This document shows positions 7,755 to 12,919 of a stretch of DNA of 36,220 bases, one piece after another. Source of the stretch: Oscillospiraceae bacterium. GTDB lineage: Bacteria > Bacillota > Clostridia > Oscillospirales > Oscillospiraceae. The stretch is from NCBI GenBank assembly GCA_902765595.1, contig CACXAQ010000039.1:1-36220 (forward strand), written 5' to 3'. The notes beneath the pieces are model-generated. The model was not told the DNA's origin. It saw only the letters and a program-made list of their open reading frames with translations, and did no database searches. Position numbers and translations under genes: made by a program. Position 1 is the first letter of the stretch; every line of letters begins with the position of its first letter.

Positions 7755-7925
7755 GTATAATGCTTATATGATGGCGAAAAGCGAAAAAGCTTTTCGCCGC
7801 GCAGCGTTGCTGCGCAGCAAAACAGCATGGCTGTTTTGCCATATATTCATTGCAATGAGCATTGTCGTTTGGCAGCGAAATCAATCGAATTGTCGATTGA
7901 TTTCGCCATCCGATGATCATTATAA
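7755..7925. repeat. Palindromic dispersed element, copy A (MITE-like)
   Basis: The core is bounded by exact inverted 10-mers GATGGCGAAA (7770-7779) and TTTCGCCATC (7901-7910), with imperfect outward extension to include TATAATG-like bases on both sides. Inside are stacked hairpins: GCGAAAAGC...GCTTTTCGC, GCGCAGC...GCTGCGC, AAAACAGC...GCTGTTTT and TCAATCGA...TCGATTGA. A second copy is at 29213-29420. Copy A lacks about 40 bases present in copy B. No transposase is encoded. Confidence 0.85.
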
Positions 7926-7980
7926 CATGGTTTTGTGATGAAATCCACCGGGAATCGCCTGCTTCGCAGGGCCCGGGCAT

Positions 7981-8011
7981 AAAAAAACAGCCGCCCCTTC
8001 AGACAGCTGCT
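7981..8011 (-). terminator. Intrinsic terminator, minus strand
   Basis: On the minus strand a 10-bp stem with G-U pairs (AGCAGCTGTC / GGCGGCTGTT) is followed by seven T. It would end the transcript that starts at 8639-8667 and covers 8034-8612. Its descending arm and T-run are the same as in the tRNA-Gln terminator at 8784-8820. Confidence 0.7.
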
Positions 8012-8033
8012 TTTCCGTCATGTTCGGAGCGGG

Positions 8034-8288
8034 TCAATAGGTCGAAGCGCGGGGGCCGGAAAGCTTCCAGATCCCCTGGTCCCTGCGCGGGGTGAAGTCT
8101 CCCTGCAGCCGCCAGACGCGCTTCCTGCCGCCGTATACGGCCGCCTTTACCCGGCTGCGGCCCGTCATGGCTGCGGTGTCGCCGTGGATCTCAACGTCGA
8201 TCCCATCGTGCAGGGCGGAGAGAATGGCCGAGTGATTCAGGAACACGTCCTTGGCGAGCTTGATCCGATTGCCGAGGTCGCAGATATT
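8034..8288 (-). pseudogene. Unrecognised gene remnant lacking a start
   Basis: The frame is open directly after the stop of the gene at 8289-8612 and in the same phase, running for 84 codons to a stop at 8034. It reads like a real protein tail (hydrophilic, with GIDVEIHGD and RVWRLQGDF stretches), but it has no ATG, and the only internal GTG (8246) has no properly spaced ribosome site. Its GC content is high, unlike the gene before it. I do not recognise the family. It may be the 3' end of a gene whose 5' part was replaced by the small gene at 8289-8612, or a read-through extension of that gene. Confidence 0.5.
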
Positions 8289-8612
8289 TTACGCTTTTCC
8301 GAAGGGAGACAGTTGATAGTCGGATTTGCCTTCCATGAATTCTGAAATGTCCTCTACTGCACGCTCAACATCGCCGGGGTGCCAGTGGGTCCCGTTTGCA
8401 TGTTTTGAATCCATCACATCCATAATAAACTCTCCGCCGTATTCGTACAATTCGAAGATCTGTCCATGAGATTTACCGACAATGACAGGACAATCCGCAG
8501 AAAACCCATCATCCAGCTCGGAAGCAGAGGTCAAGACCAACTCGTACCTGTCTTTCAACTGTTCGTACACCTTAACGGTATCATCAGCAGTAATGTCAAA
8601 CATGTGGAACAC
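8289..8612 (-). CDS. Small acidic protein of unknown function
   Basis: The 107-residue protein is acidic and has no signal peptide or membrane segment. Sequence features include an aromatic/acidic middle (FELYEYGGEFIMDVMD) and a conserved-looking HWHPGD stretch. I do not recognise the family; size and composition resemble orphan immunity proteins, but this is only an impression. The base composition is clearly lower in GC than all neighbours, suggesting acquisition. It has its own good promoter (8639-8667), AAGGGG 9-10 bases before the ATG, and a terminator at 7981-8011 shared with the downstream remnant. Confidence 0.7.
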   Translation of the reverse strand: MFHMFDITADDTVKVYEQLKDRYELVLTSASELDDGFSADCPVIVGKSHGQIFELYEYGGEFIMDVMDSKHANGTHWHPGDVERAVEDISEFMEGKSDYQLSPFGKA

Positions 8613-8638
8613 ACCCCTTGAAAAGAATTGTTGAACGA

Positions 8639-8667
8639 ATTATACCAAGAATCTCGTTGCTGTTCAA
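8639..8667 (-). promoter_or_regulatory. sigma-A promoter of the 8289-8612 gene
   Basis: Minus strand: TTGAAC (8662-8667), 17 bases, TATAAT (8639-8644). Confidence 0.8.
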
Positions 8668-8783
8668 TGATATATTGCTTTTGATACAGGTATGCGTCGT
8701 TGCCGAATGGAGTCACAGGATGTGCGCACTGGCTCGCGCAGATCGCACCGGGCCTGCAGACAGGATTGAATCCTTCTCCACGT

Positions 8784-8820
8784 AAAAAAACAGCCGCCCC
8801 ATCGGGGCGACTGTTTTTTT
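8784..8820 (-). terminator. Terminator of tRNA-Gln (symmetrical)
   Basis: CGCCCC / GGGGCG stem with a 3-base loop, flanked by CAG/CTG and by A-run and T-run, so it can act on both strands. It directly abuts the 3' CCA end of the tRNA. Confidence 0.9.
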
Positions 8821-8893
8821 GGCAGCGGAGGAAGGATTCGAACCCTCACAAACGGAGTCAGAGTCCGGTGTGCTACCTTTACACAACTCCGCT
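8820..8893 (-). tRNA. tRNA-Gln (anticodon CTG)
   Basis: The minus-strand RNA folds into a complete cloverleaf: acceptor AGCGGAG/CTCCGCT, D-arm GTGT/GCAC with loop AAAGGTA, anticodon arm CGGA-CTCTGAC-TCCG giving anticodon CTG (reads CAG), T-arm GAGGG/CCTTC with loop TTCGAAT, discriminator G and an encoded CCA (8820-8822). The anticodon arm is that of bacterial tRNA-Gln. It is a lone tRNA gene with its own promoter and terminator. Confidence 0.95.
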
Positions 8894-8906
8894 AAATGCA
8901 AAAGCT

Positions 8907-8934
8907 ATTATACATGCTTTTGCGGGATTGTCAA
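8907..8934 (-). promoter_or_regulatory. Promoter of tRNA-Gln
   Basis: Minus strand: TTGACA (8929-8934), 16 bases, TATAAT (8907-8912), 13 bases before the mature 5' end. Confidence 0.85.
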
Positions 8935-8966
8935 GCAAAACTTTTCAAATAAGCAGAAAAATATGG

Positions 8967-9554
8967 TTATCTGCTTTCTTCTCGCAGAAGAGCCAATAAT
9001 TTTCGTAAGGCCTGGGCCCGGTGGCTGATGGCGTTTTTCTCCGCCGGGGAGAGCTGGGCGCTGGTGCAGCCCCGCTCGGGCAGATAGAACAGGGGATCAT
9101 AGCCGAAGCCGTTCTCGCCCGCCTCCTCAAAGGCGATCTGCCCGTAGAAATAGCCCTCGGCCCGCACGGCGCTGCCGTCCGGCCGCACCAGGACCATGGC
9201 GCAGGTGAAGTGGGCGCTGCGGTCCTCCACGCCCTGCATTTTCTGAAGCAGCACCCGGTTATTGGCCTTGTCGTCTCCGTGGACGCCGGAGAAGCGGGCG
9301 GAATAGATGCCCGGGGCGCCGTCCAGCGCGTCCACGCACAGGCCGCTGTCGTCGGCCAGGGCGCAGCAGCCGGAGATCTCCATGATCTCCCGGGCCTTTT
9401 TCTCGGCGTTTTCCAGGAAGGTCTGCCCGTCCTCCACGGTCTCGTGGTCGATCCCGGCCTCGCGCAGGGAGAGGATCTCCTCAAAGGAATCGCCCAGGAT
9501 GGCGCGGATCTCCTCCAGCTTGTGGGCGTTATTGGATGCGATGATCAGTTTCAT
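8967..9554 (-). CDS. rdgB: XTP/dITP diphosphatase (RdgB/HAM1)
   Basis: Hydrolyses non-canonical purine triphosphates (XTP, dITP/ITP) to monophosphates, keeping them out of DNA. The 195-residue protein starts with the family signature IIASNNAHKLEEI (SxNxxK-type, residues 4-16), carries LADDSGLCVDALDGAPGIYSAR in pieces near 67-88, and the FGYDPLFY motif near 150 followed by the late SHRAQAL helix. All are as expected. It lies 9 bases behind the small membrane protein gene (9564-9941), so both are probably co-transcribed. Confidence 0.96.
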   Translation of the reverse strand: MKLIIASNNAHKLEEIRAILGDSFEEILSLREAGIDHETVEDGQTFLENAEKKAREIMEISGCCALADDSGLCVDALDGAPGIYSARFSGVHGDDKANNRVLLQKMQGVEDRSAHFTCAMVLVRPDGSAVRAEGYFYGQIAFEEAGENGFGYDPLFYLPERGCTSAQLSPAEKNAISHRAQALRKLLALLREESR

Positions 9555-9563
9555 GCCGCTTCC

Positions 9564-9941
9564 TCACTTTTTCTTCTTTTTGTTCTTTTTGGGACGGTTG
9601 CCGGCGGCGGCTTTTTTCGCGGCCAGCTGCTGCGGGTGGGGCTTGGACTGGACCTTCTTCGGCGCGGGGACAGGGGAATTCCCGCCCGCTTCCACAGCAT
9701 GGACCGGGACGGCCTTTCCCTCCGCCTTTTTGGTCAGCTTGCGTGCGGCCCCGGCCTTTTCCCGCATGCTCCTGACTGTGGAATAGATCAGGATCGGGAG
9801 CGAGACCAGGTTGATGATCCCGATGGTCCGCAGCGCCCAGACCGGCAGGGCAATGCCGATCAGACCGGTCACAGCGGTGATCAGGCTGGTCAGGCTGATG
9901 ACGGCGAGGCTGACGCCAAAGAGCTTTTCTATGGCTTTCAT
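9564..9941 (-). CDS. Small membrane protein with lysine-rich tail, unknown function
   Basis: The 125-residue protein has two hydrophobic segments (about 8-32 and 36-55), then a basic, alanine/proline-rich cytosolic tail ending in KKNKKKKK. No domain was recognised. The start at 9941 (MKAIEKLFG) has GAAGG 7 bases upstream; a longer in-frame extension reaches into the divergent promoter region and is unlikely. It precedes rdgB on the same strand. A possible promoter is TTGACA (minus strand of 10022-10027) with a weak GATAAG about 16 bases on. Confidence 0.7.
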   Translation of the reverse strand: MKAIEKLFGVSLAVISLTSLITAVTGLIGIALPVWALRTIGIINLVSLPILIYSTVRSMREKAGAARKLTKKAEGKAVPVHAVEAGGNSPVPAPKKVQSKPHPQQLAAKKAAAGNRPKKNKKKKK

Positions 9942-10036
9942 ATCGCGGCCTTCTTTCTGTTTCAGGCTCCGGCGAGCCCACGGCCCGCCTGGGTCCAACC
10001 TTATCACGCGGCTGTCGGAATTGTCAAGGGGAGCGG

Positions 10037-10065
10037 TTGACATTGCCCTCGGCGCTCATTATAAT
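10037..10065 (+). promoter_or_regulatory. sigma-A promoter of the cyclodeaminase-family gene
   Basis: TTGACA (10037-10042), 17 bases, TATAAT (10060-10065): full consensus. It sits back to back with a possible minus-strand TTGACA at 10022-10027. Confidence 0.9.
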
Positions 10066-10095
10066 AGCGGCGGGTAGAAAAAGGAGGGAATCCCT

Positions 10096-10719
10096 ATGGC
10101 TGATCTGGCTTCAAAAAGCTGCGTTGACTTTGCCTCACTTCTGGCCTCCGATGCGCCGGTACCCGGCGGCGGCGGGGCTGCGGCTCTGGCGGGGGCGCTG
10201 GCCGTTTCCCTGGGAGCCATGGCCGGCCGGCTCAGCGCCGGGCGGAAAAAGACGGAGGAGGAACGCCGGGCCCTGGAGGAGCGGATCGAGATCGCGGACG
10301 CCCTGCGCCAGCGGCTCCTCGCTCTGATCGACTGGGACGCGGCGGGCTTTGAGCCGCTTTCCAGGGCCTACGCCCTGCCCAAGGACGACCCGGACCGGAA
10401 GACGAAGCTGCGGGATGCCTCTCTGCGGGCCTGTGAGGCGCCGATGGAGATGCTCCGCTGCTGCGGCGAGACGGCCCAAGTCCTGCAGGAGCTGTGGGAG
10501 CGGGTCAGCCCTCTGCTCCTCAGCGACGTGGGCTGCGCGGCTGCCCTCTGCCGGGGCGCGCTGGAGGCCGCGGCCATGAACGTCTGGGTCAATACCCGCA
10601 GCCTCCCCGAGGACCCTGCGGCCCGCGCCCTGAACGAGGAAGTGCGCCGGATCCTGGACGCCGCCCTCCCGGCAGCGGAGGAAGTGACCGCCGCCGTGCG
10701 GGAGAAGCTGCAGAACTGA
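10096..10719 (+). CDS. fchA: Cyclodeaminase/cyclohydrolase family protein (FchA-like)
   Basis: Members of this family (the C-terminal domain of formiminotransferase-cyclodeaminase, and FchA) convert 5,10-methenyl-THF and 10-formyl-THF into each other or deaminate 5-formimino-THF. The 207-residue all-helical protein has the family glycine-rich N-terminal motif (PVPGGGGAAALAGAL, residues about 16-30) and the later DVGCAAALCRGALEAAAMNVWVN region in parts near 137-160. The start at 10096 has AAGGAGGG 6-7 bases upstream. It is followed by a THF riboswitch and a folate transporter/5-formyl-THF cyclo-ligase gene, which supports one-carbon folate metabolism. Which of the two reactions it performs is not decided by the sequence. 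Confidence 0.9.
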   Translation: MADLASKSCVDFASLLASDAPVPGGGGAAALAGALAVSLGAMAGRLSAGRKKTEEERRALEERIEIADALRQRLLALIDWDAAGFEPLSRAYALPKDDPDRKTKLRDASLRACEAPMEMLRCCGETAQVLQELWERVSPLLLSDVGCAAALCRGALEAAAMNVWVNTRSLPEDPAARALNEEVRRILDAALPAAEEVTAAVREKLQN

Positions 10720-10744
10720 GATCTCCCTGAAAACACAACAAAGT

Positions 10745-10850
10745 GCCAGAGTAGGAACAGCGCGTTGGCTGAATAGCCTGAAGTGCCGCGGGATGGGAAG
10801 TTGTCCGCGGACGAAGTCGGTGCTGTCTCCGCTTCCGCTGCCACCAGAGA
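10745..10850 (+). ncRNA. Tetrahydrofolate (THF) riboswitch
   Basis: The 5' leader of the FolT fusion gene matches the THF-I riboswitch as I remember it: an opening CAGAGTAGG strand, helix P2 ACAGC (10757-10761) with GCTGT (10822-10826), the conserved GCGTT next to it, and helix P3 CCGCGG (10786-10791) with CCGCGG (10805-10810) enclosing the near-invariant GATGGGAAGTTGT loop, then CGAA and the closing CTCCGCTTCCGCT strand. A small extra hairpin GGCT/AGCC (10767-10778) is inserted in the junction. THF-class aptamers sit upstream of folate transport and synthesis genes, exactly as here. Confidence 0.9.
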
Positions 10851-10853
10851 GGA

Positions 10854-10892
10854 AACTCCCTTCGTGGCAAACTGTCACGAAAGGAGTTTTTT
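10854..10892 (+). terminator. Riboswitch expression platform: terminator hairpin containing the ribosome site
   Basis: AACTCCCTTCGTG (10854-10866) pairs with CACGAAAGGAGTT (10876-10888) around a 9-base loop, with one mismatch, and is followed by six T (10887-10892) and immediately by the ATG at 10893. The descending arm contains the only ribosome site, AAAGGAG. The hairpin can therefore both terminate transcription and hide the ribosome site. Confidence 0.85.
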
Positions 10893-11978
10893 ATGATGAA
10901 GAAACGTTCGTTTACCACCAAGCAGATGGCGCTGGACTCGGTGCTGGCGGCGGTCTGCGCGGTGCTGGGCTACTTCGGGCCGGACTTCGGCAACCTGAAA
11001 ATCACCTTTGAAGGGCTGCCGGTCATCATCGCGGGTTTGTTTTTCGGCCCGCTGGACGGCGCTGCCGTGGGCGGGATCGGCACCCTGCTCTACCAGCTCC
11101 TGCGCTACGGCGTTACGGCCACCACGCCCCTGTGGATCCTGCCCTATGTGCTCTGCGGTCTGCTTGTGGGCTGGATGGGGCCCCGCGTCGGCGCGGGGAA
11201 GAGCCGCCCGCGCCTGGGCCTGGTGATCCTGGCCGGCGAGGGCTTGATCTTCCTGCTGAACACCCTGGTCATCTACGCCGACAGCAAGATCTACGGCTAC
11301 TATTCCTACGCCTATGTGTTCGGAAGCTTCGTCCTGCGGGCGGGGATCTGCGCGGCCAAGGCGGTGCTGTATACGGCGGTGCTGCCCACGCTGCTCTCCG
11401 CCCTGCGGCGCAGCGGTGTTCCCGACCGAAAGGCCGCCCAGCGCAGGCACGCCGCCGCGGCCCGCAAGGCGCTGACGCCGGAGCAGCGGCAGGAGTACAG
11501 CCAGGCCATCAGCCGGCGGCTTTTGGAGATGCCCCGGGTGCAGCGGGCGAAGACGGTGCTGAGCTACCGCGCGCTGCCCGAGGAGGTGGATCTGAGCCTG
11601 GTCCACCAGGCCTTGCGGGAGCGGGGCGTGCGGCTTTGCTTCCCGGTGAGCCTGCCGGGGGGCGTGATGGAGGCCTGGGAGCCGGAGGGCTGGAAGCAGG
11701 GCCGCTACGGTATCTGGGAGCCGGACCGGGAAAACTCCCGCAAGGTGGAGCCGAAAGAGATCGACCTGATCCTGGCCCCCTGCGTGGCCTTCGACCGGCA
11801 CCTGGACCGGCTGGGCCACGGGGCCGGGTACTACGACCGCTACCTGCCTGCGTGCAGCGCGGCCGTCATCGCCGTGGCCTTTGAGGCCCAGCGCCTGTCC
11901 CGACTGGAGACCGACGCCTACGACCGCCCCATGGACGCGGTGGTCACGGAACAGAACGTATATACCAGGAAAACCTGA
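10893..11978 (+). CDS. Fusion: folate ECF transporter S component (FolT) + 5-formyltetrahydrofolate cyclo-ligase
   Basis: Residues about 1-170 are a polytopic membrane domain of the FolT type (KQMALDSVLAAVCAVLGYF, then PVIIAGLFFGPLDGAAVGGIG and LRYGVTATTPLW), the folate-binding subunit of an ECF importer. A basic linker (about 172-190) leads to a complete cyclo-ligase domain (MTHFS, YgfA family; about 190-361), with the RKALTPEQR start, LSYRALPEEVDL, and the ATP/substrate loop GHGAGYYDRYL near 308-318. The latter converts 5-formyl-THF to 5,10-methenyl-THF with ATP. The frame is continuous with no stop between the parts. Expression is under the THF riboswitch upstream. The partner ATPases and EcfT are probably those at 25887-28390. 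A sequencing fusion is unlikely because both parts are complete and in one frame. Confidence 0.9.
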   Translation: MMKKRSFTTKQMALDSVLAAVCAVLGYFGPDFGNLKITFEGLPVIIAGLFFGPLDGAAVGGIGTLLYQLLRYGVTATTPLWILPYVLCGLLVGWMGPRVGAGKSRPRLGLVILAGEGLIFLLNTLVIYADSKIYGYYSYAYVFGSFVLRAGICAAKAVLYTAVLPTLLSALRRSGVPDRKAAQRRHAAAARKALTPEQRQEYSQAISRRLLEMPRVQRAKTVLSYRALPEEVDLSLVHQALRERGVRLCFPVSLPGGVMEAWEPEGWKQGRYGIWEPDRENSRKVEPKEIDLILAPCVAFDRHLDRLGHGAGYYDRYLPACSAAVIAVAFEAQRLSRLETDAYDRPMDAVVTEQNVYTRKT

Positions 11979-11985
11979 CCGATTT

Positions 11986-12240
11986 GTCAGGCTCTGTTGT
12001 GCAGGCAAATCGAAGAGAAGAAATAGCCTCGCAGCGTTTTCGCCTCGGAAGGCGAATCATCGATTTGAATCCGTTTTTTCCGAGGACATGTGCCTCGGAA
12101 AAAACACTTCTCAGCCCGCAAACGTGCAAATCGGCCTTTCAAACGGCCAATATGTGCGCTGCAGCGGGCTGTGATCTTTTGCAGACAAAGGCTGTTGCCC
12201 TTTGTCTGCAGCCTGAAAGCCTGACGCCAAGCGTCAGGCT
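11986..12240. repeat. Intergenic hairpin array, element C
   Basis: Consecutive inverted repeats fill the whole gap: an outer GTCAGGCT (11986-11993) against AGCCTGA copies near 12210-12224; CAAATCGA...TCGATTTG enclosing TCGCCT/AGGCGA; GTTTTTTCCGAGG/CCTCGGAAAAAAC (13 bp, 7-base loop); CAGCCCGC/GCGGGCTG enclosing GGCC/GGCC; GCAGACAAAGG/CCTTTGTCTGC; and AGCCTGACG/CGTCAGGCT (12218-12240), which includes the stop codon of the next gene and may terminate it. No protein is encoded. Confidence 0.75.
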
Positions 12241-12611
12241 TTCTTCGTCCTGTCGGGGATGATCTCGATCCAGTAGCCGTCCGGGTCCTCCAGAAAATAG
12301 ATGCCCATGGCCGGGTTTTCAAAGCAGATGCAGCCCATGGCCCGGTGCTTTTCGTGGGCGGCGTCGAAATCCTCCGCTTGAAAGGCCAGGTGATACTCCT
12401 GCTCGCCCAGGTCATAGGGCGTCTCCCGGTCCCGCAGCCAGGTCAGCTCCAGCTGAAAGTCGGTTTTCCCGTCCCCCAGGAAGACGATGCGGAAGCTGCC
12501 GTCGGCGGCGTCCCGGACCCGCACGGGCTTGAGCCCCAGGGCCTCGTCATAAAATTTGAGACTGCGCTCCAGATCGAAGACGTTGAAATTGAAGTGGTTA
12601 AAGCGAAACAT
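12234..12611 (-). CDS. VOC family protein (glyoxalase I-like)
   Basis: The 125-residue protein has the two beta-alpha-beta-beta-beta modules of the vicinal oxygen chelate fold. Candidate metal ligands are His6 (in FNHFNFNV), the glutamate in QLELTW near 55, the histidine in EYHLAF near 74 and the glutamate in YWIEIIP near 118, which fits a lactoylglutathione lyase (GloA) pattern; the substrate stays open. The stop lies inside a terminal hairpin. AGGAGG precedes the ATG and a good promoter lies at 12632-12660. It is divergent from feoAB. Confidence 0.88.
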   Translation of the reverse strand: MFRFNHFNFNVFDLERSLKFYDEALGLKPVRVRDAADGSFRIVFLGDGKTDFQLELTWLRDRETPYDLGEQEYHLAFQAEDFDAAHEKHRAMGCICFENPAMGIYFLEDPDGYWIEIIPDRTKKA

Positions 12612-12631
12612 GGCGCACCTCCTTTGGGTTC

Positions 12632-12660
12632 AGTATACCTGCTGAAACGCACCCGGTCAA
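12632..12660 (-). promoter_or_regulatory. sigma-A promoter of the VOC gene
   Basis: Minus strand: TTGACC (12655-12660), 17 bases, TATACT (12632-12637). Confidence 0.8.
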
Positions 12661-12693
12661 CCGAAACCGCATAGGATAGCCCGGTGAGTTTTC

Positions 12694-12915
12694 ATGACCT
12701 TGAACCAACTGCGCCCCGGACAGCGTGCCGTGGTGCGCGTGATGCACAGCAGCGGACCCATCCGCCGCCGTCTGCGGGACCTGGGCCTGATCGAGGGCAC
12801 GGCGGTGACCTGCCTGGGCCGGAGCCCTTTGGGAGATCCGGCGGCCTACGGTGTGCGGGGGGCGGCCATTGCCCTGCGCCGTGCGGACAGCCGGACCATT
12901 GAAGTGGAGGCGTGA
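12694..12915 (+). CDS. feoA: Ferrous iron transport protein A (FeoA)
   Basis: The 73-residue SH3-like cytosolic protein assists the FeoB ferrous-iron channel. It has the typical start TLNQLRPGQ, the RRRLRDLGLIEGT core near residues 25-37 and a C-terminal strand ending in EVEA. The ATG at 12694 has GGTGAG 5-6 bases upstream. It ends 4 bases before the feoB ATG. No Fur-type box or clear promoter was identified in the 80-base divergent gap to the VOC gene. Confidence 0.93.
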   Translation: MTLNQLRPGQRAVVRVMHSSGPIRRRLRDLGLIEGTAVTCLGRSPLGDPAAYGVRGAAIALRRADSRTIEVEA

Positions 12916-12919
12916 GGAG

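Noticed and set aside
7714-7980. N-terminal extension of the oligoendopeptidase through the palindromic element
   Set aside because: The extension is a translation of repeat element A, has no similarity to M3 peptidases, and a strong ribosome site supports the start at 7713.
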